Shown here: piece by piece, positions 1 to 9,243 of the stretch
Numbering within the stretch: position 1 is the first letter of the stretch
Layout of the letters: every line of letters starts with the position of its first letter
NCBI RefSeq assembly: GCF_012911875.1
Contig: NZ_JAAXKZ010000040.1
Coordinates: 1-42,746, forward strand
Direction of reading: 5' to 3'
From: Pseudonocardia bannensis
Lineage (GTDB): Bacteria > Actinomycetota > Actinomycetes > Mycobacteriales > Pseudonocardiaceae
DNA: 42,746 bases
The notes under the pieces: generated by a model
Seen by the model: the letters and a program-made list of their open reading frames with translations, nothing else
Database searches by the model: none
What the model was told of the DNA's origin: nothing
Program-made: the position numbers and the translations under genes

Positions 1-599
1 GGGTGCGGGGAATGCCGGGATCCATGCCCGGGGGCCCTGCTCGCGCCGGCTGCACCTTCACGGCGGGGGACGATAGGTATGCCGGGGCCACGGACGTTGC
101 GAAGCTGAGGGCCGTCCACGCCCTGCGTGGCCCGCTGCGCGACGAGCGGCGGCCGGTTCCTCCGGATGGCGCACGGGTTGCGCCGGATGCATCGGCGGGT
201 CCTCAGACTCGCCGGCGGCAGCCGCCCGCCGTCCGACGGGCCACGGTCGTCGCGGGCCAGGCGCGCCCGGCGCGGACGGATCCGGCTCGAACGCCGGGAG
301 CCGCCGCTCGGTGGTTACGGGCCTGGTCAGAACCGGGACGCGTACCGGGAGAAGCACCGCGGTGCCAGCTCGGACACATCCATCTCGCCGCCGGGGTTTC
401 CGCAGGCGCCGCTCGACCTCCCTGATGCCGCCATTCGGCGACACCGCCCGTGGTTCCGGTCAGTACCTGAGCGCGTCGATCTTCGGCCCGTCGGTCGCAG
501 GACGGACCGCGGTCCAGCACAAGGCAATCGGACGGTAAATCGTGAGCAACTTCTGCGTCGTCATCGCAACTCGGACGTGTTCATTCCGTTGGATCCGGC
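1..599. other. No convincing gene
   Basis: Open frames exist on both strands, as expected at this GC content. None has a recognisable domain, a convincing ribosome binding site or protein-like composition; the translations are dominated by Arg, Pro and Ala. No tRNA-like fold or long inverted repeat was seen. The stretch probably contains the 3' flank of a gene outside the window and the upstream region of the ATP-grasp gene. Confidence 0.5.
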
Positions 600-1871
600 G
601 TGTATCACGCGCGGGAGTCGTTACCCTCCGTAATCCTGCTGCATCCGAACGACGGTTGCCTCACGCTGGCCCGGATGCTGGTCCGTCGCGGAGTGCAGGT
701 GCACGCGCTCGCGACACCGCACTACGGCTACGTGCTGGCCGGCCGCGGAATTCAGGGCCGGGTGATGCCCGACATCCGCCGGCACTCCGACGCCTGGCTG
801 GAGGAGCTCGGCACGCTGGGAGCGGCCGGTGGCGGCGTCGTGCTGTGCGGATCCGACGCCGCCACCGAATGGGTCACGCAGAACCGGGCCGTCCTGGCGC
901 CGTCGTTGCGCAGCTTCGAGTCGGCCGACGGCGTCCACGTAGGCCTGATGGACAAGCTGTCCCTCTACGAGACGGCCCGGCAGGTCGGGGTCCGGGTGCC
1001 GTGGATGCACCACGTCAGCACTCGTGGCGACCTCGACCACGTCCTCGACGCGATCACCTATCCCTGCGTGCTCAAGCCGCGTCTCGGGCACCTGGCCAAG
1101 CAGCAGGTGGGCTTCGGGACGCTCATCGTCGAGTCCCGGGCCCAGCTCGTCGAACCCGCCTCGCGACTGCTCGACCACGGCATCGACCTGCTGCTCACCG
1201 AGGTGGTCCCCGGCCCGGAGACCGGCCTGGAGGGCGCGGTCGCCGTCCGGGACCGGGACGGGAACTACACCCTCGAGTACGGGCGGCACAAGGTGCGCCA
1301 ATGGCCGCCGAACACCGGTGTCGGATCCCTGCTCGAGTCCGCCGAGGTGCCGGAGACCCTCGCGATGAACCGGCGCCTGCTCGATCACGCCGGCTACCAC
1401 GGCATCGCAGCGTGTGAGACCAAGCGCCACGAACGGACCGGCGAGCTCTACCTCATCGAGATCAATGTCCGGATCCCCGCCAGCTTCGGCCTCGCCGACG
1501 CGTGCGACACCGACGGGTCGTGGCGCCTCTACGCCACTCTGGCCGGCATCCCGCTCCCGCCGCAGGGAGCCCAGACCGACGGTCGAAAGGTGATGCTGCT
1601 GCAGAAGGACCTGCGCGCGGCCTGGCAGCGCGTCCGCCGCCACGACGCCTCGCCGGCCGACGTGGTGCGCAGCTGGCGTGGCGTCCGTGACCTCGGCGTC
1701 CTCGACCCCCGTGACCTCATGCCGGCGGTGGCGATGGCCGCCGACCTGCTGCGGGCCCGGCGGGGAGCCGGCCGGTCGAAAGGCTCTCAGGACTCGTCGA
1801 CACCGGCGGTCCCGCGGAGTGACCGACGGTTGCGGGACGCACCGCCGAGAGGGGATCGCCTTCGGCGGTGA
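600..1871 (+). CDS. ATP-grasp enzyme of unknown substrate
   Basis: Predicted 423-residue ATP-grasp carboxylate-amine/thiol ligase. An N-terminal Rossmann-like pre-ATP-grasp domain (residues 8-115, beginning SVILLHPNDGC) is followed by the ATP-grasp fold. Visible landmarks are the lysine strand YPCVLKP (154-160), the adenine-hinge strand LTEVVPGPE (199-207) and the metal-binding strand LYLIEINVR (283-291), with Glu287 and Asn289 as likely Mg ligands. The family activates a carboxylate as an acyl phosphate. Similar proteins are annotated as carbamoyl-phosphate synthase-like or D-aspartate ligase-like, but the substrate cannot be read from sequence. The start is a GTG; no strong Shine-Dalgarno was seen. 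The last 35 or so residues are Arg/Pro-rich and look like a non-conserved tail. It stands alone: the next gene follows a hairpin. The fold is fairly sure; the function is open. Confidence 0.8.
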   Translation: MYHARESLPSVILLHPNDGCLTLARMLVRRGVQVHALATPHYGYVLAGRGIQGRVMPDIRRHSDAWLEELGTLGAAGGGVVLCGSDAATEWVTQNRAVLAPSLRSFESADGVHVGLMDKLSLYETARQVGVRVPWMHHVSTRGDLDHVLDAITYPCVLKPRLGHLAKQQVGFGTLIVESRAQLVEPASRLLDHGIDLLLTEVVPGPETGLEGAVAVRDRDGNYTLEYGRHKVRQWPPNTGVGSLLESAEVPETLAMNRRLLDHAGYHGIAACETKRHERTGELYLIEINVRIPASFGLADACDTDGSWRLYATLAGIPLPPQGAQTDGRKVMLLQKDLRAAWQRVRRHDASPADVVRSWRGVRDLGVLDPRDLMPAVAMAADLLRARRGAGRSKGSQDSSTPAVPRSDRRLRDAPPRGDRLRR

Positions 1872-1961
1872 ATCGATTCCGGCGGGCTGGGAGACGCACC
1901 TCTCCACATTCTCGAATCCACGCTGAAACAGCAGGCCGGATGCGTGTCGGCGCCGAAACAA

Positions 1962-1984
1962 CGGGCACTCCGATGGAGTGCCCG
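1962..1984 (+). terminator. Hairpin between ATP-grasp and SRPBCC genes
   Basis: Perfect 10-bp inverted repeat (CGGGCACTCC, loop GAT, GGAGTGCCCG) starting 90 bases after the ATP-grasp stop and ending 32 bases before the next start. There is no T-tract, as is common for actinobacterial terminators. It could instead be an attenuator or an operator of the downstream gene. Confidence 0.5.
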
Positions 1985-2016
1985 GAACCCCGGGCGTTGC
2001 GGCGGAGGGAGTCGAC

Positions 2017-2961
2017 GTGGCCGGAAGCGACAGAACCTGGCGATGGGTGGACGGGCTCGGGATCTTCAGTCTGGGGCTCGGCACCGCGCAGGTGGCGGCC
2101 CCGGGTGCGATGAACCGCCTGGTCGGGGCGAAGGACACCCCGGAGAACCGGGCCGTTCAGCGCTGGCTCGGCGGGGCCAGAGAGATCGCCGCAGGCATCG
2201 GCATCGAGACCCGCCGTGGGACCACCGGCTGGCTGTGGGCGCGGGTCGCGGGTGATGCCCTCGACCTGACCCTGCTCAGCCTGGTGCTGGCCGATCCGCG
2301 GCGCCGGCCCGACGAGCGACGGCGGGCGACGGCGGCCACGGCCGCGGTGCTGGGTGTCACGGCGGCCGACATCACCGCCGCGCTGCGGCTCAGCCGCGGC
2401 GCGGTCCGGGAGACCAGGGGAAGGGGAACTGGCGACATGGCGGAGATCGAGGCGAAGGCCATGATCACGGTCAATCGGCCGATCGGTGAGGTCTTCAGGT
2501 TCTGGCACGACCTGGAGAACCTGCCGCAGTTCATGGCCCACCTGCAGTCGGTGCGCTCTCTCGGCGGTGGCCGGTCCCGATGGCGGGCCAAGGCCCCGGT
2601 CGGCATGGAGATCGAGTGGGAAGCGGAGATCACCGGTGAGGAGATCGACGAGTTCATCGCGTGGCGCTCCGTGCCGAGCGCCACGGTGCAGAACTCCGGC
2701 GAGGTCCGGTTCCGGCCGGCGCCGGGGGGCCGTGGTACCGAGATCCGGGTACTCCTGCACTACCGCCCGCCGGCCGGGAAGCTCGGCTCGGCGGTCGCGA
2801 AGCTGTTCGGTGAGGAGCCCGGCCAGCAGGTCCGCGACGACCTGCGTCGGTTCAAGCAGGTGATGGAGACCGGGGAGGTGGTCCGGTCCGAGGCCAGCCC
2901 GGAGGGCACCAGGACCCGGCGGCTGATCGCCCAGCGCCCCGCCCAGCCGCTACCGGCCTGA
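2017..2961 (+). CDS. Membrane-anchored SRPBCC (cyclase/dehydrase-like) protein
   Basis: Predicted 314-residue protein in two parts. The N-terminal 125 residues hold two or three hydrophobic stretches (around 12-30 and 72-92, and weaker at 104-122) and resemble small membrane proteins of the DUF4267 type. Residues 141-285 form an SRPBCC/polyketide cyclase-dehydrase helix-grip domain, with landmarks [20 protein letters not shown] and a C-terminal helix containing [13 protein letters not shown]. The GTG at 2017 was chosen over the upstream ATG at 1978 because GGAGGGA lies 6 bases before it and because the ATG falls inside a hairpin. The gene is followed after 28 bases by a zinc alcohol dehydrogenase, a pairing seen in other actinomycetes, which suggests a shared stress or aldehyde-handling role (inference). 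The ligand is unknown. Confidence 0.75.
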   Translation: MAGSDRTWRWVDGLGIFSLGLGTAQVAAPGAMNRLVGAKDTPENRAVQRWLGGAREIAAGIGIETRRGTTGWLWARVAGDALDLTLLSLVLADPRRRPDERRRATAATAAVLGVTAADITAALRLSRGAVRETRGRGTGDMAEIEAKAMITVNRPIGEVFRFWHDLENLPQFMAHLQSVRSLGGGRSRWRAKAPVGMEIEWEAEITGEEIDEFIAWRSVPSATVQNSGEVRFRPAPGGRGTEIRVLLHYRPPAGKLGSAVAKLFGEEPGQQVRDDLRRFKQVMETGEVVRSEASPEGTRTRRLIAQRPAQPLPA

Positions 2962-2989
2962 TTCGCCCCAGGAGAAGGGAGCACACGTC

Positions 2990-4165
2990 ATGCGAGCCAA
3001 CTGCTGGACCGGAAAGAACAGCGTCGAGGTCATGGACGTTCCGGACCCGAAGATCCTGAACTCCCGGGACGCGATCGTGCGGATCACCTCCAGCGCGATC
3101 TGCGGGTCCGACCTGCACCTCTACAACGGCTTCATCCCGACCATGAAGAAGGGCGACATCCTCGGTCACGAGTTCATGGGCGAGGTGGTCGAGACCGGCC
3201 CGGGCGTCACCAACCTCTCGATGGGCGACCGCGTCGTGGTCCCGTTCCCCATCGCGTGCGGCACCTGCGGTGCCTGCCAGCAGGGTCTGTACTCGGTGTG
3301 CGAGAACTCCAATCCCAACGCGCCGATCGCCGAGAAGCTGATGGGCCGGTCCCCCTGCGGGATCTTCGGCTACTCGCACATGCTCGGTGGCTATCCGGGC
3401 GGACAGGCGCAGTACGCGCGAGTGCCGTTCGCGGACATCGGCCCGATCAAGATCGAGGACGGGATCCCGGACGAGCAGGTGCTGTTCCTGTCCGACATCT
3501 TCCCGACCGGTTACATGGGTGCGGAGTTGTGTGACATCACGCCCGGCGACGTGGTGGCGGTCTGGGGCGCCGGGCCCGTCGGCCAGTTCGCCATCGCGAG
3601 TGCGAAGCTGCTCGGCGCGGAACGGGTGATCGCGATCGACCGCTTCGACTACCGGTTGCGGATCGCGGCCCAGCGGGCGGGTGCGACCGATGTGATCAAC
3701 TACGAGCAGGTGTCGACCTTGGAGGCGCTCGAGGACATCACCGCCGGGCGCGGACCGGACGCATGCATCGATGCGGTCGGCATGGAGGCGCATCACGACA
3801 TCGGCCCGCTGCACGCCTACGACCGTGCCAAGCAGGCCGCCGGGGTCGAGACCGATCGGCCGCACGTGCTCCGCGAAGCCATCATGAGCTGCCGGAACGG
3901 AGGCGTGATCTCGGTCATCGGCGTCTACGGCGGTTTCGTGGACAAGTTCCCGATGGGCGCGTTCATGAACCGGTCATTGCGGATGCGCACCGGGCAGTGC
4001 CATGTGCAGCGCTATCTCGAGCCCCTGCTCGCGCGTGTGCGCGCCGGAGAGATCGACCCCAGCTTCGTGATCACCCACCGGATGTCGCTGGAGGACGCCC
4101 CGCGGGGCTATGAGATGTTCAAGAACAAGGAGGACGACTGCCTGAAGGTCGTGCTGTCCCCCTGA
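2990..4165 (+). CDS. Zinc-dependent alcohol dehydrogenase, formaldehyde dehydrogenase-like
   Basis: 391-residue medium-chain dehydrogenase of the glutathione-independent formaldehyde dehydrogenase group. Catalytic zinc ligands are visible at Cys38 (CGSDLHLY) and His60-Glu61 (GHEFMGE). The structural zinc loop is Cys90-x2-Cys93-x2-Cys96-x7-Cys104. The NAD-binding Rossmann motif is [10 protein letters not shown] near residue 190. Length and the long insert after the structural zinc loop fit this subgroup. A strong ribosome site (AGGAGAAGGGAG) precedes the ATG. It probably forms a two-gene unit with the SRPBCC gene 28 bases upstream and ends 16 bases before a very strong hairpin. The likely reaction is NAD-dependent oxidation of an aldehyde or alcohol; the physiological substrate is not determinable here. 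Confidence 0.88.
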   Translation: MRANCWTGKNSVEVMDVPDPKILNSRDAIVRITSSAICGSDLHLYNGFIPTMKKGDILGHEFMGEVVETGPGVTNLSMGDRVVVPFPIACGTCGACQQGLYSVCENSNPNAPIAEKLMGRSPCGIFGYSHMLGGYPGGQAQYARVPFADIGPIKIEDGIPDEQVLFLSDIFPTGYMGAELCDITPGDVVAVWGAGPVGQFAIASAKLLGAERVIAIDRFDYRLRIAAQRAGATDVINYEQVSTLEALEDITAGRGPDACIDAVGMEAHHDIGPLHAYDRAKQAAGVETDRPHVLREAIMSCRNGGVISVIGVYGGFVDKFPMGAFMNRSLRMRTGQCHVQRYLEPLLARVRAGEIDPSFVITHRMSLEDAPRGYEMFKNKEDDCLKVVLSP

Positions 4166-4181
4166 CCGACGATCACTCCGG

Positions 4182-4223
4182 GCGGCGTCCCCCGGCGGTC
4201 GACCTGCCGCCGGGGGACGCCGC
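4182..4223 (+). terminator. 17-bp perfect hairpin between dehydrogenase and rtcB
   Basis: Left arm 4182-4198 and right arm 4207-4223 are perfectly complementary over 17 bp (GCGGCGTCCCCCGGCGG and its complement), with loop TCGACCTG. It lies after the dehydrogenase stop and directly abuts the rtcB ribosome site. No U-tract follows. Termination of the upstream unit is the simplest reading; an influence on rtcB translation is possible because only 13 bases separate the stem from the GTG start. Confidence 0.7.
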
Positions 4224-4236
4224 ACGGGAGGCCGAT

Positions 4237-5421
4237 GTGGAGCGGATCAACGACAAGCTGCTGAGCTGGGCCTCGATCCTCGAGGAGGGCACGCGCCGGC
4301 AGGCCGAGGCGACGTCCGAGCGGCCGTTCATCCACCCGCACGTGGCGCTGATGCCCGACGCGCACCTCGGCAAGGGAGCCACGGTCGGCAGCGTGATCCC
4401 GACCGAGGGAGCCGTCATGCCGGCCGCGGTGGGTGTCGACATTGGCTGCGGGATGATGGCCGTGCGCACGCAGTTCACTGCGGACGAGGTCGTGGCGCGG
4501 CGTGGCGACGGCCGCGGGGACGGGCTCGGCCCCCTGCACGCCGGGATCGCGCGGCGGGTCCCGTTGTCCGCGGGGAAGTACAACCGTTCGCTGTCACCGA
4601 CCGCGGGCCGGCGGCTGCGGGCGCTGCGGGAGCTGGCCCGTGCAGCGAAGTTCAACCCGGCCTCCTACGCCGAGAACTGGGAGCAGCAGCTCGGCTCGCT
4701 CGGGTCGGGGAACCACTTCATCGAGGTGACCGTCGACGAGCAGGACCGGGTGTGGCTGTTCCTGCACACCGGTTCCCGCGGCGTGGGGAACAAGATCGCC
4801 CAGAAGCACATCGCGGTGGCCCGTGACGAGTGCGCGTCCCTGGCCTTGCCCGACCGGGATCTCGCCCACCTGTCGGAGGGCACGGATTCGTTCGCCGCCT
4901 ACATCCGTGAGATGCGCTGGGCGCAGGAGTTCGCCCGGCTGAACCGCGAGGAGATCATGGACCGGACCGCGGACGCCCTGACGGCGTGGATGGACACCGA
5001 GGTGGAACGGGTGGAGACGATCAACTGCCACCACAACTACACCACCCGCGAGCGCCACTTCGGCCGGAAGGTGTGGCTGACCCGCAAAGGCGCGATCGAC
5101 GCGGCGCAGGGCGCCCGCGGGCTCATCCCCGGGTCGATGGGCACCGCGTCCTACGTGGTGACCGGCAAGGGCAACCCGTTGTCGCTGAACTCCAGCCCGC
5201 ACGGCGCCGGGCGCAACTTCTCCCGGACCGCGGCCCGCAAGCGGTTCAGCCGGCAGTCCCTCGACGAGGCCATGCGTGGCGTGGCGTGGGGCCGCTCCGA
5301 CGCCTTCCTCGACGAGCACCCCGAGGCCTACAAGGACATCGACGTCGTGATGGCCGACGCCGCCGACCTCGTGACCGTCGACCACACGCTCCGCCAGATC
5401 GTCAACGTCAAGGGCGACTGA
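4237..5421 (+). CDS. rtcB: RNA-splicing ligase RtcB
   Basis: 394-residue RtcB, a GTP- and Mn-dependent RNA ligase that joins 2',3'-cyclic phosphate (or 3'-phosphate) ends to 5'-hydroxyl ends in RNA repair. Family motifs are in order: MPDAHLGKG (39-47), the metal-binding GVDIGCGM (66-73, Asp68 and Cys71), GSGNHFIEV (about 159-167), LHTGSRG (about 178-184), MGTASYVV (about 303-310) and HGAGR with His322, the position of the guanylylated histidine in the family. The start is GTG at 4237 behind GGGAGG; an ATG two bases earlier is out of frame. At 394 residues it is near the short end for the family. No rtcA or archease gene is adjacent and no RtcR-type activator is seen, so regulation is unknown apart from the strong hairpin just upstream. 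Confidence 0.93.
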   Translation: MERINDKLLSWASILEEGTRRQAEATSERPFIHPHVALMPDAHLGKGATVGSVIPTEGAVMPAAVGVDIGCGMMAVRTQFTADEVVARRGDGRGDGLGPLHAGIARRVPLSAGKYNRSLSPTAGRRLRALRELARAAKFNPASYAENWEQQLGSLGSGNHFIEVTVDEQDRVWLFLHTGSRGVGNKIAQKHIAVARDECASLALPDRDLAHLSEGTDSFAAYIREMRWAQEFARLNREEIMDRTADALTAWMDTEVERVETINCHHNYTTRERHFGRKVWLTRKGAIDAAQGARGLIPGSMGTASYVVTGKGNPLSLNSSPHGAGRNFSRTAARKRFSRQSLDEAMRGVAWGRSDAFLDEHPEAYKDIDVVMADAADLVTVDHTLRQIVNVKGD

Positions 5422-5665
5422 ACGGTCGCGCGCCGGGGCCCGGGCGCCGCGGTCCATACCCGACATCCATCGCGAGCCTGCGTAGTCGTGGGGCGAGGAC
5501 GCCCTCCTGCAGTTCACCGTCGTCGACGAGGGCGATGATGCCGACCGCGTCGTCGCCGTGACCAGCCCGGTGTGAGCTGCGCGTCGAGCTGCCGGTGGCA
5601 TCCCCGCGCAGCTACCGCCCGCGCCGGGTGACCGGGTGGGCCGGCCCGGCCGCCGGCCGCGGTCG
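5422..5665. other. Intergenic stretch between rtcB and paaK
   Basis: 244 bases between the convergent rtcB and paaK. A plus-strand frame ending at the TGA around 5572-5574 reads GEDALLQFTVVDEGDDADRV and looks protein-like, but it has a stop just upstream and no start. It may be the last piece of a lost gene. No terminator-like hairpin was found. Confidence 0.35.
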
Positions 5666-6991
5666 CTACCTGTCCCGGCGGTCCACGAGGCGCTGCAGCT
5701 TGCCGACCGAGCGTTCGAGGGTGTCGGGGTCCACCACCTCGCAGGTCACCGTCACGCCGATCATGTCCTTGACCGCCTGAACCACCTCGCGGGCCGCGTC
5801 GGGACGGCGCCCGGCCGGGGTGTCGTGCCGGGCCTCCACCCGCACGCCCAGGGCGTCCATCCGGCCCTGGGTGGTGAGCACGAGCTGGAAGTGCGGCGCG
5901 AGCCCCGGGGTGCGCAGCACGATCTCCTCGATCTGGGTCGGGAACAGGTTCACCCCGCGCAGGATGATCATGTCATCGCTGCGGCCGGTGATCTTGTCCA
6001 TGCGCCGCATGGCCGGGCGGGCGGTGCCGGGACGCAGCGCGGTGAGGTCGCGGGTGCGGTACCGGATGATCGGCAACGCCTCCTTGGTGAGCGAGGTGAA
6101 CAGCAGCTCGCCCTCCTCGCCGTCGGCGAGCACGTGCCCGTCGAGCGGATCGATCACCTCGGGGAAGAAGTGGTCCTCCCAGACGTGCAGGCCGTCCTTG
6201 GTCTCCACGCACTCCTGGGACACCCCCGGGCCCATGACCTCGCTGAGCCCGTAGACGTCGACCGCGTGGATGTCCATGCGGTCCTCGATCTCGGTGCGCA
6301 TCTGCTCGGTCCACGGCTCGGCGCCGAAGATGCCGACCTGCAGCGATGACGAGCGCGGGTCGATGCCCTGGCGTTCGAACTCGTCGATGATCGTGAGCAT
6401 GTACGAGGGCGTGAGCATGATGATCTCGGGCCGGAAGTCCTGGATGAGCTGGACCTGGCGCGGGGTCATGCCACCGGAGACCGGGATGACCGTGGCACCG
6501 AGCTTCTCGACGCCGTAGTGCGCGCCGAGCCCGCCGGTGAACAGGCCGTAGCCGTAGGCGTTGTGCACCCTGTGCCCCGGCCGCCCGCCGGCCGCGCGGA
6601 TCGAGCGGGCCATCACGGTGGCCCAGGTGTCGATGTCGCGGGCGGTGTAGCCGACGACGGTGGGCCGGCCGGTGGTGCCCGAGGACGCGTGGATGCGCCG
6701 CACCCGGTCCTGCGGCACGGCGAACATGCCGAACGGGTAGTTGTCCCGCAGGTCGGCCTTCGTGGTGGTGGGGAACTTCGCCAGGTCGGCGAGATCCCTG
6801 CAGTCGTCGGGATGCACTCCGGCGGCGTCGAAGCTCTTCCGGTAGAACGGCACGTTCTCGTAGGCATGCCGCAGCGTCCACTGCAACCGCTCGAGCTGTA
6901 GCGCGCGCAACTCGTCCACGCCCATCCGCTCGGCGGGGTCCAGGGTCTCCGGGGCGGGCGCGTTGCCGAGTCGGCGCTGCATCGTCGTCAC
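5666..6991 (-). CDS. paaK: Phenylacetate-CoA ligase
   Basis: 441-residue AMP-forming ligase that converts phenylacetate, ATP and CoA to phenylacetyl-CoA, the first step of the aerobic hybrid pathway. The adenylate-forming P-loop SSGTTGRP is at residues 103-110. Other family segments are YGYGLFTGGLG, PSYMLTIIDEF, GAEPWTEQMR, VYGLSEVMGPGV and RGVNLFPTQIEE near the C-terminal hinge. Length matches bacterial PaaK. The chosen start is GTG at 6991, whose GTGA overlaps the paaZ stop by 4 bases, so paaZ and paaK are translationally coupled. An ATG three codons later is the alternative. The much longer open frame extending upstream is antisense-frame shadow of paaZ. Confidence 0.95.
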   Translation of the reverse strand: MTTMQRRLGNAPAPETLDPAERMGVDELRALQLERLQWTLRHAYENVPFYRKSFDAAGVHPDDCRDLADLAKFPTTTKADLRDNYPFGMFAVPQDRVRRIHASSGTTGRPTVVGYTARDIDTWATVMARSIRAAGGRPGHRVHNAYGYGLFTGGLGAHYGVEKLGATVIPVSGGMTPRQVQLIQDFRPEIIMLTPSYMLTIIDEFERQGIDPRSSSLQVGIFGAEPWTEQMRTEIEDRMDIHAVDVYGLSEVMGPGVSQECVETKDGLHVWEDHFFPEVIDPLDGHVLADGEEGELLFTSLTKEALPIIRYRTRDLTALRPGTARPAMRRMDKITGRSDDMIILRGVNLFPTQIEEIVLRTPGLAPHFQLVLTTQGRMDALGVRVEARHDTPAGRRPDAAREVVQAVKDMIGVTVTCEVVDPDTLERSVGKLQRLVDRRDR

Positions 6992-9033
6992 CGCGCGGCC
7001 TCCTTCTTGGCCACCAGGGTGAGCACCTCGTAGCGGGCGACCGACTCGCCGTCCTGCCGGGTGACGTCGGCGTCCCAGCGGACCTCGCCGTAACCGGGGG
7101 ACTCGCGCGGGGTGAGCTGCTTGCAGGTCAGGGTCACGGTGAGCTCGTCGCCGAACTTGACCGGGGTGAGGAACCGCAGGTTGTCGACGCCGAAGTTGGC
7201 CAGCACCGGTCCCGGGTCGGGGTCGACGAACAGGCCCGCGGCCAGGGAGACGATCAGGTAGCCGTGGGCGACGCGCTCGCCGAACAGGGGGTTGGCCGCG
7301 GCGGCCTCGGCGTCCATGTGGGCGTAGAAGGTGTCGCCGGTGAACTCGGCGAAGTGCTCGACGTCGGCCTGGGTCACGCGCCGGGGTCCGGCGACGATCG
7401 TGTCGCCGGGACGCAGCTCCTCGAGGTGTTTGCGGAACGGGTGCACGTCGGTCTCGCTGCGCTGCGCGCCCTGGACCCAACGGCCGGTGATCGCGGTGAG
7501 CGTGTCCGGGTCGGCCTGCACCGCGGTGCGCTGCATGTGGTGCAGCACGCCGCGGATGCCGCCCATCTCCTCGCCGCCGCCGGCGCGCCCGGGGCCGCCG
7601 TGCACCAGCGCGGGCAGCGGGGAACCGTGTCCGGTCGACTCCGTGGCGTCGCGTTCGTTGAGCACCAGGAGGCGGCCGTGCCAGGGGGCGACGCCCAGCA
7701 CGACGTCGCGGGCGAAGGCGTGGTCGGCGGTGACCACCGAACCGGCGAGGCTGCCCTGGCCGCGGGCGGCGAGCGCGATGACCTGCTCGGTGCTCGTGTA
7801 CGGCATGACCGTGCTGACCGGACCGAAGGCCTCCACCTCGTGCGGCTCGGCGCGGCCCGGGTCGGCGGTGAGCAGCAGGGGCGAGACGAACGCGCCGCGC
7901 TCGGGATCGGCGTCGAGCACCTCGACCTTCTCGGCGTCGCCGTAGACGATGCGACCGGCGGCGGCGAGCGCCTTGACGCTGCGCCGGACCTCCTCGCGTT
8001 GCTCGAGGCTCGCCAGCGCGCCCATCCGGACGCCCTCGGACGCCGGGTTGCCGATCACCGTCCTCGCCAGCCGTGCGGAGACGGCCTCGACGACGGCGTC
8101 GACGTGCTGTTCCGGGACGAACGCGCGGCGGATGGCGGTGCACTTCTGCCCGGCCTTGACCGTCATCTCGGCGACCAGGCTCTTGACGTAGAGGTCGAAC
8201 TCCGGCGTGCCCGGAGCGGCGTCGGGACCGAGGATCGAGAGGTTGAGCGAGTCGGCCTCGGCGGTGAACCGGACGGCCCGGCCGACGATCGTCGGGTGGG
8301 TGCGCAGCTTGGCGGCGGTGGCCGCCGAGCCGGTGAACGACACGAGGTCCTGCTCGGTGAGGTGGTCGAACAGGTCGCCGACGCCGCCCGCGACGAACTG
8401 CAGGGTTCCCTCGGGCAGCAGCCCGGAGCCGACGATCAGCTCGACCAGCTTCGCGGCGAGGAACGCGGTCGGGCTGGCCGGCTTGATCACGGACGGGACG
8501 CCGGCGAGGAACGCGGGGGCGAGCTTCTCCAGCGGACCCCACACGGGGAAGTTGAACGCGTTGACCTGCACCGCGACGCCACGCAGCGAGGTGGCGAGGT
8601 GCTGGCCGACGAACGTGCCGCCCCGGCTCAGGGGCTCGACGCCGCCGTCGACGTAGACGGTCTCGTTGGGCAGTTCGCGGCGGCCCTTGGATGCGTAGGC
8701 CTGCAGCACGCCGATGCCGCCGTCGACGTCGAACTTGGAGTCGCCGAGTGTGGCGCCGGTTCTCGTGGAGACGGCGTAGAGCTCGTCGCGATGCTCGCGC
8801 AGGTGTCCGGCGAGGGCCTTGAGCAGCCCGGCTCGCTGGTGGAACGTCAGCTCCCGCAGCGCGGGCCCGCCCACGCGACGACCGTGTTCGAGTACACCGG
8901 CGAAGTCGATGCCTGCGGAGGAGATCCGGGCGATCTCCTCGCCGGTGACCGCGTCGTGGAGCGGACGGCCGCCGTCGGCAGGGTCGGTGGGGGAGTGCCA
9001 GCTCCCCTGAACGTAGCTGCGCAGGGTTGCCAT
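6988..9033 (-). CDS. paaZ: Bifunctional oxepin-CoA hydrolase / semialdehyde dehydrogenase
   Basis: 681 residues, the same length as E. coli PaaZ. The N-terminal aldehyde dehydrogenase domain (1 to about 520) carries Glu259 (FTAEADSLN) and catalytic Cys298 (AGQKCTA). The C-terminal MaoC-like hotdog domain (about 530-681) contains the hydratase-type segment FTGDTFYAHMD. In the pathway it hydrolytically opens the oxepin-CoA ring and oxidises the resulting aldehyde to 3-oxo-5,6-dehydrosuberyl-CoA. The ATG is preceded by GGGAGGATCACCG. It is the first gene of the leftward paaZK unit. The divergent promoter region upstream contains two copies of the presumed TetR operator. Confidence 0.95.
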   Translation of the reverse strand: MATLRSYVQGSWHSPTDPADGGRPLHDAVTGEEIARISSAGIDFAGVLEHGRRVGGPALRELTFHQRAGLLKALAGHLREHRDELYAVSTRTGATLGDSKFDVDGGIGVLQAYASKGRRELPNETVYVDGGVEPLSRGGTFVGQHLATSLRGVAVQVNAFNFPVWGPLEKLAPAFLAGVPSVIKPASPTAFLAAKLVELIVGSGLLPEGTLQFVAGGVGDLFDHLTEQDLVSFTGSAATAAKLRTHPTIVGRAVRFTAEADSLNLSILGPDAAPGTPEFDLYVKSLVAEMTVKAGQKCTAIRRAFVPEQHVDAVVEAVSARLARTVIGNPASEGVRMGALASLEQREEVRRSVKALAAAGRIVYGDAEKVEVLDADPERGAFVSPLLLTADPGRAEPHEVEAFGPVSTVMPYTSTEQVIALAARGQGSLAGSVVTADHAFARDVVLGVAPWHGRLLVLNERDATESTGHGSPLPALVHGGPGRAGGGEEMGGIRGVLHHMQRTAVQADPDTLTAITGRWVQGAQRSETDVHPFRKHLEELRPGDTIVAGPRRVTQADVEHFAEFTGDTFYAHMDAEAAAANPLFGERVAHGYLIVSLAAGLFVDPDPGPVLANFGVDNLRFLTPVKFGDELTVTLTCKQLTPRESPGYGEVRWDADVTRQDGESVARYEVLTLVAKKEAAR

Positions 9034-9116
9034 CGGTGATCCTCCCGAGACGGCGCTGTTCTTCGGTGGCCCAGTTCTTCGTCGGCTCGCGGTCAGCTCT
9101 TCATCGCCACCGTCCT

Positions 9117-9134
9117 CGACCGACCGTTCGTTCT
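9117..9134. promoter_or_regulatory. Presumed PaaR operator 1 (paaZ side)
   Basis: CGACCGA-N4-TCGTTCT, with core ACCGACCGTTCGTT at 9119-9132. It lies 83 bases upstream of the paaZ start. It differs by one core base from the palindrome ACCGnnCGnnCGGT, which I recall as the core of the TetR-type PaaR site in Corynebacterium. The same pattern recurs at 9205 and 10771. Confidence 0.65.
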
Positions 9135-9204
9135 AAAGCGGGTGCGCCGAAGCTAGCACCTCGCGGCCCACAACGGAACGGTCCCGGGAGCGGTCCCGCC
9201 CCGT

Positions 9205-9222
9205 CGACCGATCGTTCGGTCG
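9205..9222. promoter_or_regulatory. Presumed PaaR operator 2 (paaG side)
   Basis: Perfect inverted repeat CGACCGA-TCGT-TCGGTCG, whose core ACCGATCGTTCGGT exactly fits ACCGnnCGnnCGGT. It ends 21 bases before the paaG ATG, so a bound repressor would block transcription of paaG and the tetR gene. Confidence 0.72.
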
Positions 9223-9243
9223 GAGAGCGGCTAGCATGACCCG

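Noticed and set aside
621..2138. 505-residue minus-strand ORF opposite the ATP-grasp gene
   Set aside because: Composition is that of an antisense frame and the plus strand has clear ATP-grasp motifs.
5490..5574. Small gene between rtcB and paaK
   Set aside because: Protein-like reading but no start codon and a stop directly upstream; kept only as a note.
5666..8542. 958-residue minus-strand ORF as a giant paaK protein
   Set aside because: Its first 510 residues are an Arg/Pro-rich shadow of the paaZ frame; PaaK begins at the GTG overlapping the paaZ stop.
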